DNA of 64,000 nucleotides from Drechmeria coniospora (Eukaryota > Ascomycota > Sordariomycetes > Hypocreales > Ophiocordycipitaceae), in contig NW_024467500.1 in NCBI RefSeq assembly GCF_001625195.1, forward strand, positions 36,298 through 100,297. The letters are read 5' to 3'. A program made the translations under genes and the position numbers. How positions within the stretch are numbered: position 1 is the stretch's first letter; each line of letters opens with the position of its first letter. Below are positions 1-10,059 of this stretch, piece by piece. Under the pieces are notes generated by a model. That model saw only the letters and a list, made by a program, of their open reading frames with translations. It had not been told where the DNA came from and searched no databases.

Positions 1-223
1 GACCTATACGGTACTACTCTATAGGTATAAATAGCCGTACTTCCCTTGTACATTAGGTAGAAGAATAATTATATTTATTTATATAATTCGGTACTACTAA
101 TTGTATACTGTTGCCTAGTTACTAACTGGTATCCCTTATGCTATTACTAATAGCTTAATTAATTCCCTAATCCGTACAATATATTTCTACTACCCTTACT
201 TCTTACGCATACAAATTGCAAGA
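1..223 (+). repeat. 3' part of the 5' LTR of Copia element A
   Basis: It matches the last third of the solo LTR at 43092-43726, including the segment around 115-180, and ends in CAAGA directly before the primer site. The start lies outside the window. Confidence 0.75.
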
Positions 224-235
224 GGTTATAAGCCC
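224..235 (+). other. Primer binding site of Copia A (half-tRNA iMet type)
   Basis: The sequence is GGTTATAAGCCC. The less mutated copy at 57373-64000 reads GGTTATGAGCCC on its own strand. That is complementary to the anticodon stem-loop of initiator tRNA-Met, not to a tRNA 3' end, as in Drosophila copia. The G-to-A change is a TpG to TpA transition. Confidence 0.65.
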
Positions 236-264
236 GGAAGGACTACAATTAATCCTCCGGAATT

Positions 265-735
265 AATCTATGCAACTAACTAAGTCGCCTACTAGTACTA
301 CTAGTAAATCGTCCGGATCGATCTCTGTAACTTACTAAGTTACCTACTAGTACTACTAGTAACAATTAATCGAATCCTATAACTTACTAAGTTACCTACT
401 AGTACAACTAGTAACTCTTAGTCGAATCTGTAACTTACTAAGTTACCTACTAGCACGACTAGTAACTCTTAGTCGAATCTATAACTTACTAAGTTGCCTA
501 CTAGTACTACTAGTAATCCTTAGTTACTAAACTATAGCTCTTCTAACTACTAGTACTACTAGTACGTTACCTACCAGTACTACTAGTAACTCTTGGTTAC
601 TAAACTACGGCTCTCCTAACCACTAGTACTACTAGTACGTTACCTACCAGTACTACTAGTAACGCTTAGTCTCCAAGCTACGGCTTCTTTCCCTACTAGT
701 ACTAATAGTAGGAGACCTAATTGCTAGTACTACTA
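265..735 (+). repeat. Tandem repeats in the Copia A leader
   Basis: About five units of roughly 52 bp lie between 265 and 530, each containing a TTACTAAGTTACCTACTAG core and the palindrome ACTAGTACTACTAGT. Shorter related units follow up to about 735. The array lies between primer site and gag, where the other Copia copies carry a different repeat. No coding capacity. Confidence 0.7.
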
Positions 736-959
736 GCTAGGTAAGCAAGGTAAGATTTAAATCTAGTTACTAACTAGAAAATAGATCCTACTAACTAAGG
801 TTAGAAGATCAACCTATTAGAGATTAAAAAATATCTACGGGTACAATAAATACAGATTAACAAACTATTATAGTAACTTAATATTATTATCCTATAGATA
901 TAAGAATAACTAAATATTATTAAGTTAATACTTAGTACTAGTACTACTATTACTAAGAC

Positions 960-3308
960 AAAGGATACCTACTCTAACTATACCCTAAATAAAAAGGCAT
1001 TTTAATTCCCGGAATATATAAAACTTAAAGGTACTAAGAACTATAAGTTATAGGAGCAATCCCTATTAATTTAACTCTAAGCTCTTAACCTAAAAGGCTT
1101 TCTAGATAAGCCCTTAATTGCTTTTAGCTTTTTAAGCAGAAATTAGGCCAATTTACTTATATTACTACGGGATAGTTACTTAAAAGAAATCTTAAAATTA
1201 ACTATATATATTAAAATTCCAGCCAATATTTTCTTACTATTGAAAAAGCATTACTCCAAAGGTTATAAAGCTAAACGCTCCAACCTATATAAGGCCTACT
1301 ATAACCTTATATTTAAGGGGTATAAAGGAATACTTAATGCATTTAATACCGAATTTAACAATTAACTTACTAGGCTATAACTAGCTAGCGTAACAATTAA
1401 TCTATTAAATTAAACTAACTGTTACCTTATAATAGTTAAACCTATATTTCTATAATAGGTTGCTATATAGAATAGTACCCTTATATCTTCTCGAGCCCTA
1501 GGACTCTAAACGGATATCCTTAACCTATAATATCTTATAGCTAACCTACTACAAGAAAACTCTAGTACTACTAAATTGAATATATTTAGTTACTAGGTAT
1601 CCTAAGTACCTAAGAAAAAGAAGAAAGGAAATAGATCTACTAGATCCAGTTAACCCAGTTAATCCAAAACAAGCCAATCCAGCTAAACAAGCCAATCCAA
1701 TAAATCCAACCAATCGACTAAGTAACTAAAGGATACTATTAGTTTCCTGGTTAGTACCTATAGCCTAACAGCTAGCTGTATGGACTTACCTAATTCCTAT
1801 TAAGAATTAAATACTAATTCTAACTCTATATAAGAATTGGAAATATTACCTAACTTAGGTAATATTAGTATACTATATAGTATTACTAACACTAATATAT
1901 ACTATATAGGCCTATTTTACAATACTAGCTTAACCTACTATTTAGTAAATAATCGGTCTAAGTTTATAACTTTTTAACTAATTGCAAAATCCTAAGCAAA
2001 ACCAATTACTACTAGAGGTAGCCCAATATACCCTAGTAGATTAGAACTATAGAATTTATAGTATTAATTAATACTAATCTACTAACCTATAGTACTCTTA
2101 TACTATAAGAGGTACTATATATTCCGAAACTGGAAGTTAATATTATTAGTAGGATATAATACTATGGATTAGGGGGAACGCTTATTAAGCAGTCCCTATA
2201 TAACTTAAACCGAAAAATATATAGCCTACTTAACTTCTAGAGGTATAGCTTCTTCCTACAATAAGAAGGCCTAGATACGCCCTATCTAAGAAAACTAGAC
2301 TTAGCCTACTTAAGCTACTATAGTAGCTATAGAATAGTAGTAGAAATTTCCTTGCAGTAACCTTCCTAGGCTAATAAGGCAAAAGACTAGTCGGTACCTA
2401 GATCGGTACCCCAGTCGGTACCTAGATCGGTACCTAGGTCGGCACCTAATCGGTACCTAGGTCAGTACCTAGATCGGTACCTAGGTCGGTACCTAGATCG
2501 GTACCTAGGTCGGCACCTAGATCGGTACCTAGGTCGGTACCTAAATCGGTACCTAGGTCGGTACCCAGTCCAGTACCGTAACCGGGACCTAGACCAGGAC
2601 TAGGTCCTAGCCCAACTACTAGTTCGGCTAACCCAAGGGACTTTACTAAGGCTACCCTATACAAAGACCCTATAGAGGACCCAATCCCTATAGAGGCAAT
2701 AGACCTACTAGTAGTCCATACTGCTAGTACTAAGGAATAGGCTATTCCGACTACTAGTATGGAATTTAGCAACCAGTCTTACCAAAGACTACTATAATAA
2801 GTAGGTATCTAGTATATTAGACTAGGATATATTAGTCTGCTACTATTAAAAAAGACTAGTAAGATTACTAGTAAGTTACCTAACTTTTTATCTATTAAGG
2901 TTACCGATTTTCAATACCTTACCTATATACGGGCAAAATCTACTAGACGCTAGTTAAGGGATCTAATTAAGGATCTAGACTATATACTTAACTCAATCGA
3001 AGGGGATATATTTAGAATTAAACCTATATCCTATAATCCAAAGTCCACTAAATTAATCCTTATCGATTGTAAATCCTAATTCCATTAGGTATATATCCTA
3101 CCTAATAAGGAAGGACCAATAATTCTCTAGGCTATAAAGAACTTCTTTTAAAGCCTAAAAACATACTATAGCCGTTACCTAAAAAGGATATTTTATAATA
3201 GAGGACCTAAAATTAATATACTGCTTTAGGACTAGTTAGGTACTAAAGGAATACTATTCAAAATATCTTGCCTATATACCCCTAAACAAAATAGACTTAC
3301 CGAACGAT
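960..3308 (+). pseudogene. Copia A gag-pol remnant
   Basis: Gag-like sequence runs from about 985, the protease region lies at 1850-1960 (the DTG region reads DTS here), and the GAG-pre-integrase and integrase regions lie at about 2790-3308. The integrase first-Asp region at about 3000-3030 still reads EGD, with Asp, where both other Copia copies have Asn. The reading frame ends at the PEQNGLAER-like segment, where a Gypsy LTR fragment begins. RT and RNase H are absent from this side of the breakpoint. Confidence 0.75.
2396..2580 (+). repeat. 12-bp coding minisatellite in Copia A pol
   Basis: Some fifteen units of the type GGTACCTAGGTC lie here; read in frame they give a PRSV tetrapeptide repeat. 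They sit between protease and integrase. The copies at 22330-29488 and 57373-64000 have an 8-residue unit (RSAPSPVP type) at the same place. Confidence 0.8.
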
Positions 3309-3367
3309 TGTTATAGAGTCGCTAGGCGACTGCTCTAGGACTCTTAATAATATTTATTAAAAGACTT
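3309..3367 (-). repeat. Fragment of the 171-bp Gypsy LTR
   Basis: It matches the first 59 bp of the LTR in the orientation seen at 8147-8317 and stops inside the AAAAGACTT motif, where a short LTR-like element begins. The remaining 112 bp of this LTR are not found on the other side. Confidence 0.75.
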
Positions 3368-3568
3368 TGTTATAGATTTACTAGTACTACTAGTATTTAG
3401 TAGTCGGAAATAGTTATTAAGAAATCTATAGAATACTAACCTAAGTACTAGGCATTAGAGTACTTATACTCTAATACCTACTTAGGTATAGAGTATAGAG
3501 TTACATACAGTAGTACGTAACTCTATCCTAAGACATAGCTCTATTAGGTAAAGCCTAATATTATAATA
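3368..3568. repeat. Short (~200 bp) TG...CA LTR-like element
   Basis: One of five related copies in the window, with ends of type TGTTATA and TATAACA (here TATAATA). It has an internal hairpin around a GGCATTAGAGT core. The flanks GACTT and TACCC do not match, so one side was deleted after insertion. It probably is a solo LTR of an unknown family (see 42920-43756). Confidence 0.6.
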
Positions 3569-3738
3569 TACCCCCCTCCTTCCTTAATTCCTCCTATAGT
3601 CCGACTAACGCTATACGCCTATAATAGTACCCTTTAGTAATCCAGTAATGCCTATATAGTAACTTACCTAAATTAATTTAAAAAAAATTTTTGAAATAAT
3701 AAGAAGTTATTATTTCTTTCCTAGTTATAGGTAGTTAC
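3569..3738. other. AT-rich gap without gene
   Basis: The last 40 bp, up to GGTAGTTAC, repeat at about 18658-18693. They belong to the tandem-duplicated host sequence of the Gypsy insertion at 3739. Nothing else is recognised. Confidence 0.5.
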
Positions 3739-3909
3739 TGTTATAGTATCGGGCTTAGCCCGATATAAGAGAATAAAGGGAACTAAGGGACCTACTAGGA
3801 GGAATACATACAACTAGAAGCCCTAGTTATTAAGTAGCTTTCCCTCCTTTAAGTCTTTTAATAAATATTATTAAGAGTCCTAAAGTAGTTACTTAGTAAC
3901 TCCATAATA
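3739..3909 (+). repeat. 5' LTR of outer Gypsy
   Basis: 171 bp; ends are TGTTA and TAATA, originally TAACA. It contains the palindrome TATCGGGCTTAGCCCGATA near its start. Flanked on the left by GTTAC. Confidence 0.92.
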
Positions 3910-3910
3910 T

Positions 3911-3921
3911 TTAAAAGACTT
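3911..3921 (+). other. Self-complementary primer binding site (Tf1-like)
   Basis: TTAAAAGACTT, one nucleotide after the LTR, is an 11-nt perfect reverse complement of AAGTCTTTTAA inside the same LTR. The arrangement is identical in the copies at 8147, 44619 and 46324. No tRNA-type site is seen here. Confidence 0.65.
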
Positions 3922-3970
3922 TACTTATACCGGTTAGGAGGAAGGAAAAGCCTAACTATTATAAGTTAAA

Positions 3971-5164
3971 ATAAATAAGGGGAAGCCCAAAAAAATTAAC
4001 CTCCAGTAAGTTATAGAGACCTTTATAGCAAAAGTCTATATAAAGTTTAGCTAAATATACGCCTAAATAGAAATATACTCTATATAAAATTTAGCTCTAT
4101 AGAAGAATAAGTAGTAATAGGTACAGTAGGACCTAAAGTACTTATTGGCCTAGCCAATAGATACCTTAACAATTAACCTCTAGTAGGAACAAACTAAGGA
4201 TAAGTTAGGTACACTATAGGCCTATATTAAACGCAAACCGATTCCAGTCGGGGACCCGTATAATAGTAACAAAAGTACCTTTATAGCCTAGAAGTTCTAT
4301 ATAGACCGTAAGCTCTAGGTAGATAGGGACTTTATTAAGTCCGCCTAAGACTAATAGATCTTTATTTAGTAAACCTTTTTAGCTAAAGTCTAGCAATAAG
4401 TTATAACGTACTTTAAGGAAGGCTCCTGCATTAGTTACAACCCGTTTTAATTTCTAACGTACCTTAAATCGGCTTATAGTAACCCCTACCGCTAGTAACT
4501 AATAGTTATTAAACTAAAGGACATTAGGCAAAGGATATTAAAGTTATTCCTAGCATTCCTTATACGCTTTAAAGAGAAGCTTATACTAGCAAGAGGGATA
4601 TATTAGACTAGTAAGGTAAAACTTATAAAGCTCTATATTAGGCTAACTAAGAGAATAAGAAACTATATCCTTTAGCAGGGGACTATAATAAATAACTATA
4701 ATAAAGCGGTTAATATATATAAATAAATTGCATCCGAAATAGAATTACAATATATAGAGGATAAAATTAAGGACTAAGATAGGCCCGGCTAAGGGACGGT
4801 TAGGGTAACCCCCTAACCCAATAAGAACAATAATACCCTAATATTAGGGGTTAATACGGCGGGCTCTAGAGCTATAGCTAGGCCTAAAGTAGCTATAACT
4901 AAACCAATAATAAAAATAAACTAGGGCTAAGACGGGCCCTAATAGTAAGCAAAATAGGTTATATAGGAAGAGAGAGATAAGCATAGGGCGGCCGGTATAT
5001 ATATCCGCTATAGGGAGAAAGGCTACTATATCCAATAATACCTATAATAAGCTACAATCTTATATACCCTAGGGATAAGTATTTAGGCTACTTAGGGAAA
5101 AGAATATATTTATAAGGAATTAAAAACTAAAAAAGAAAAGGGAAATAAAGCGCTTTTAAGCTAA
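3971..5164 (+). pseudogene. gag remnant of outer Gypsy
   Basis: It aligns along its length with the gag of the nested copy (15344 down to 14151). The start codon is ATA in place of ATG. Many in-frame stops are present. The frame ends at AGC TAA (5162-5164), the same stop as in the nested copy. The slippery heptamer at 5140-5146 reads GGGAAAT. Confidence 0.75.
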
Positions 5165-8146
5165 GTCTTATATAAAGGTATAAAGGGTTTATAAATAAGC
5201 AGACTATAAGGAACTAAGGGAATTAGGAAATTAAGTTTAAAAAGATTATACTAAGGATAAATAAACTACCCTTCCTTATTACTATACTTATAAATTCTAT
5301 AAGATTCCTTAATATTTAAATTAATAGTAGCTATAACTACTATAGGGCTATTAGCAAAAGGATAACCTAATACCTATAACTTAAGCTTATCCTTCTTCTA
5401 ATAAAACAACTACTCTAAACGGCTATTATAATATCTTAGTAAAATATAAACAATACCCTTACCTACCCTATAATAACTAATATAATTTGTACAATAATTA
5501 ATATAAATAGCTAGAAAAGCCTAGTACTCCTATACGTTATCCTAAGCCTAAGTCGAAATACTATATTAGGTCTACTATAGATAGAATACTAATAGGTTAC
5601 CCTAAACGCAACAGATCAGACCCTTATAATTAGGGCAGTAGGTAACTAAATTGTATAAGCAAACAATATCCGCCCTTCCAATAGGTCCTAGGAGGTATAC
5701 CTTATACTAGTATAAACCTTTATACAAAAATAATAGGAAGTACTAGTAGTAATAAGCTTATAAGAAATAGCAATAAAACTATAAGAAATAGTACTATAAG
5801 TACCCAAAAGTATAAATACAATAGTAATAGCCCTACCTATTCTTCCGGTAGCCCTCTAAGACTATACTAATCTCTTTAATAAGGAATAGGCCTTAGGCCT
5901 ACTACTATACTAAGGCTCCTAGAACTAGTATATCTAACTATAATAAAACAATAAGGGAGAAATACTATAGCTACCCTAGGGCCTACTATATAATTTACTA
6001 TAAGACTAACTACTTAAAGTCCGTAAATAAATTACAAACCTACTAAATAAGGGATAGATATAGGTAAGTTTATTAGTAGTAGTAGTACTAATACTACTTA
6101 CTAAGAAAGAAAATAAAAAATAAAAGCTATATATAGACTACTAAGCCCTAAATAAAATTATACAATAGGATTACTACTTACTCCTACTAGTTAAAGAAAC
6201 GCTATACTTACTCTTAGGGGTATACTAGTTTACTAAACTAAACGTATAAGTAGTATTCTATAAGTTATATATAGCGCTAGGAGATAAACCGCTTATAGTA
6301 TTCCATATATAATTTAGTCTATTCGAATAGTTAGTCTACCCCTTTAGTCTAGCTAAAGCACTAGCTTTATTCTAAAGATATATTAATAGGGTATTGCAGA
6401 ATAAATTAGGGAAGTAAGTTATAACCTATCTAAACAATATCCTAATCTATACCTTTAGATCGAAGGCTAACTACCTTACTAAGGTTAGGGAAATCCTTAA
6501 GTAGCTTTAGGCAGCCGGTCTATACCTAGATCTCAATAAGTATATATTTACAATAATAGAAGTTAAATACCTTAGGTTTATTATCTAAGCAGGCATTAAG
6601 GTTAGGCGCAACCTAGCAAAAATCGCTATAATTTAAGAATAGTAACTACCTACTAAGGTAAGGGGGATTAAAAGCTTCCTAGGTTTTGCAAACTTCTACT
6701 ATAAATTTATTCCTAATTTTACAAGCCTTACAAAACTACTTACAGCCTTTATAGGGAGGGGTATATTATTTTACTAAGGACCTAAAGAAAATATAGCCTT
6801 CTAATCCCTTAAGTATACCTTTTCGTTATACCTAATCTTAGTACAATAAGACCTAAATAGGAAGACTCTTATTAAAACCAATTGCTTAGGTAAGGTACTA
6901 AGCGGATACCTTTTACAAATTAATAGTAAGGGGGTCCTATAACTAGTAGCCTACTACTTAGCTAAACTTATACTAGTAGAAAGGAATTATATAATCTATA
7001 ATAAGGAACTCCTAATAGTTATTAACTATCTTAAGGTATAATCGGTAGACCTATAAGGCGTTACGGAACTATTTACTATTCTAACGGACTATAAGAACCT
7101 TAAATACTTTACTAAACTATAGGAGATATCGGAACAATAGGTACAGTAGGCGGAAGTCCTTACAAACTTTAATTACTTACTATAGTATAGACTAGGCTTA
7201 TAAGTACAACGACTAAATATACTCTTATATTAGGAATAGGATAAGGAGGATATATTACGCCTAAAATAAATACTTTAGCCGGTATTAATCTCTATACTAT
7301 AGAAGGCACCTAAAGGCTAACCCGTATAAGAAGGTCCTAACGCCTAGGACACCTAGGATATAGTAATTACAAATACAAAAACAAATCGAGCAAATACAGG
7401 AATAAACTAGGCCTAAACCGGCTATAAAGTACTAAGTGCCTAAGATATAATAGCTATAAATATAGGGGCAGAGTAGGCCTATCTAGAGACAAAAGGGGGA
7501 TAAAAAGCTATTAATATATCCTAATTACTCTTAGTAGTATAGGGATAGATAAGGAAAAAGATACTATTTTTATAGAATATACTAGCCGGTTAATTACTCT
7601 TCCCAAAACCCTACCTATAGGAGTTATAGGACTAGGCGTTATAAAACAATATAATATATAAAGCCTAACAATAAACAGTTACAATAAGCGTACGGAAATT
7701 CCTAGTAGAAGCAAAAATAAAAGAACAAATAGCTAATTATACTATTAGTACCTATAGCGCAATATACTATAAGGGACGCCTATAGTTACTAGCCTAGGAA
7801 CTACTAATAATATAAATAATATAATAAGTATATAAATTACCTATATCGGGCCACCTAAGTTAAAACGGAATATTCTAAGTACTTTAGTAGGACTTCTACT
7901 AAAATAGTATATTATAGGATATAATATAGTATATTTAGAATTACTACTACTACTAAAGCCGTAAGAGCTATCTATAGAGATAGAGACTCCTATAACTAAT
8001 CCCCTTACTAAACTATTATTAGAAGTAAATATCAATCGACTGTATAACTAACCTACTAGTATAAAATAATAAGAACCCCTAATTCTTAATAGTTATTATA
8101 GACTACCTCTCTAAATTTATTTAACTAAAGGCAATAACTATAATAA

Positions 8147-8317
8147 TATTACGGAGTCGCTAGGCGACTGCTCTAGGACTCTCAATAATGTTTATTAAAA
8201 GACTTAAAGGAGGGAAAACTACCTAACAACTAGGGCTTCTAGTTGTGTGCGTTCCTCCTAGTGGGTCCCTTGGTTCCCTTCGTTCTCCTATATCGGGCTA
8301 AGCCCGATACTATAACA
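8147..8317 (-). repeat. 3' LTR of nested Gypsy
   Basis: 171 bp with ends TATTA (from TGTTA) and TAACA on the + strand. Preceded by AATAA. Confidence 0.93.
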
Positions 8318-8947
8318 TACCGTCTCGCTCCACCCGTTCGAAGTAAAGTCTTAGCTGTAGCCGTAGCCAAACCGCCCTTCCCAAGGCTGGTTTTCCCAAT
8401 CCGTAGCTCCCCCGAATTTTTTTTTTTTTATTTTTTTTTTTCGGGTATTCGTCGGGTGCTTGGTGTGTATAGTCTCCTCCCTGCATCGTCCCCTATTTAG
8501 GGTTTGCTGGTTACCCGGGGCAACTAATTCCACCCCGTTCTGTCCCCTCCTTGGGTGTTTACCGGGTGCTTGCCGGGTGCCTAAGGCGCCTGGCGTTACC
8601 CTGCTTTTCCCCCTCGCTACTCCCTCTATATTGCCTTCTCCGTTCCCGTTCTGTTGCGCTTCTTGTTCCTCTTTCCTTTAACCATCGTGCCTGCCCGTTT
8701 TTCAGCTTCTCGCCGCACGATTATTATTAACTCCTTTGCCGCCTCCTGTTGCGCCTGCTCCCCTATTGCTGTCGTTCCTCCCCCGTAAGGTAGGTTGCTG
8801 CTTCCTTGTCGGGGCCGTTCCGTATGTCCTTCGGGCCGTTGGCTGATAAGCTGGTAACGATAGGAACTGTTGATCCCATTCTTGCTGCCGTTGCTCCTCC
8901 CTCGTAGAGGACTTGTTTACCTTTTCGTTACCGCCGCCGCTGCTATT
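8318..8947 (+). other. Leader/promoter region of the antisense gene (3' UTR side of pol)
   Basis: 630 bp between the 3' LTR and the start of the antisense gene. It is pyrimidine-rich on the + strand with a T-run at about 8417-8441. Open frames here are not conserved in other copies and I do not call them genes. If the antisense gene is transcribed, its promoter should be here or in the LTR. Confidence 0.5.
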
Positions 8948-10054
8948 ATGTCTGCCGCCGCGGGTGCTCCTCCCCCCCCTCCCGGACGCGGTTCGGGCCC
9001 TCGTTATGGCCACTATACCGATAAGTCGGACCGCCGTTGCGCCCTGGGCGAATACCTGGTGGAGGGTGACTCCTCCGACGAGGAGTTCGCACCTCCTCCG
9101 GAGGTGCGCGGAATATGCCTCCCCTGCGTTAATCGCCTCGTTACTAGCGGCCGTGACGACTGCGTGCCGGGCCGTGGTGCTGGCTGCCGTACGTGCGCGC
9201 GCGCGCACGCCAAATGCGTCTAGGTGCCGCATTTGTTCGCCGCGCGCCCTTAATTGCGTCGCGCCCTGCGCGACCTTCGTACTTGCGCCCAGCGCAACGT
9301 CTACATCCTGGTCGAGGCCCGCCCTAAGGTCGGGGCCGTACCGGGCGCTTGCGCCGTCCTGTCGCCCGAGTTTCTGGCCCTAGGCCGGGTTTGGGCTTGC
9401 ACCCTGGCTCTAGCCGAGATGGAGCCTGCTCCCGTGCGCCCCGCCTACACCCTCGCCCCCGTGCCGGGTGTTGTCTCTCCCCCCGCTGCCGCCGACAACA
9501 ATAACGACCCGAACCGCACCCTCGTCCTCGCCGCCAACGCCTTAACCCCGACTCAAGCGGGTGGCCGTTCCGGCGCTGTGCCGAGTATGCAGCTCGGCGT
9601 ATTTGCCTAGGGCGTGGCTCGGGCCCTGACGGGCATCCAGAGTGACGTGCGCGGCCTTGCCCGCCGTCAGCAGGCGCAGGAGGGCGTCAGTGCCGAGTTG
9701 GTGGCCACTTTGGCCGAGATGCGCCGCGATATCTGCGAGTTGCGCGAGTCTTGCGCTGGCGGTTCCCCCTCGGTGCGCCGTCCCGCCCCCTCTACTCCCC
9801 GCGTCGCCCGCAATTGCAGTAGGTCGCGCTCGTCCCGCATAGCCGACGCAACTCTATCGCGCCGCCCCGTCGCCTCCGCCCCTCACATCGCCCAAGTCGC
9901 CCGGCGCCTTCGTTTTATGCCCCCGCCCCCGCCCCCCTCGGTTACGTCCCGCCCCCGCCCAAGTGCTGCAATGGATAGTTTCGAGACCCTCCCCGAGGAG
10001 GATACCGAGGAGGACAAGAGTAAGGAGGATACAAAGACCAACGAGTCTGAGTAG
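8948..10054 (+). pseudogene. Antisense Cys-cluster gene of the Gypsy family, three in-frame stops
   Basis: This 1107-bp frame runs opposite to gag-pol. It is broken by stops at 9221-9223, 9248-9250 and 9608-9610, each explained by CAG to TAG or CAA to TAA. The product would have 368 residues. A Pro/Gly-rich start is followed by a cluster C-x2-C-x11-C-x7-C-x2-C-x6-C at about residues 58-91, whose second half (CRTCARAHAKC) resembles the first half of a fungal Zn2Cys6 domain. Then come a Pro/Ala-rich stretch, a probable coiled coil (about residues 222-265), a basic region and an acidic Glu/Asp/Lys tail. An upstream in-frame ATG at 8870 is possible, but 8948 matches the copies. Function unknown; nucleic-acid binding is inference. 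Confidence 0.75.
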
Positions 10055-10059
10055 TACGG

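Larger units (their letters stand above)
1..3308 (+). mobile_element. Ty1/Copia element A, partial and heavily RIP-mutated
   Basis: A Copia-type element cut by the left window edge and by a breakpoint at 3308. It reads 5' LTR end, primer site, repeat-rich leader, gag, protease, a PRSV-type repeat linker, and integrase up to the third catalytic region. Translated pieces line up with the better preserved copy at 57373-64000, for example the gag segment around 1000-1100 and the protease region around 1850-1960. Stops occur every few codons and nearly all read as Gln or Trp codons changed by C-to-T or G-to-A. Its LTR matches the solo LTR at 43092-43726 better than the LTRs of the other two Copia copies, so it is a separate subfamily. 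Confidence 0.85.

Noticed and set aside
265..735. CRISPR-like regular repeats
   Set aside because: Eukaryotic sequence; the units are adjacent minisatellites without unique spacers.
3368..3568. MITE (DNA transposon) reading of the short TG...CA element
   Set aside because: The 5-bp TAAAG duplication at the 42920 copy and the TG...CA ends fit an LTR better.
8351..8681. Overlapping open frames between the Gypsy 3' LTR and the antisense gene
   Set aside because: Not kept in the other two copies, low complexity, with a long T-run.
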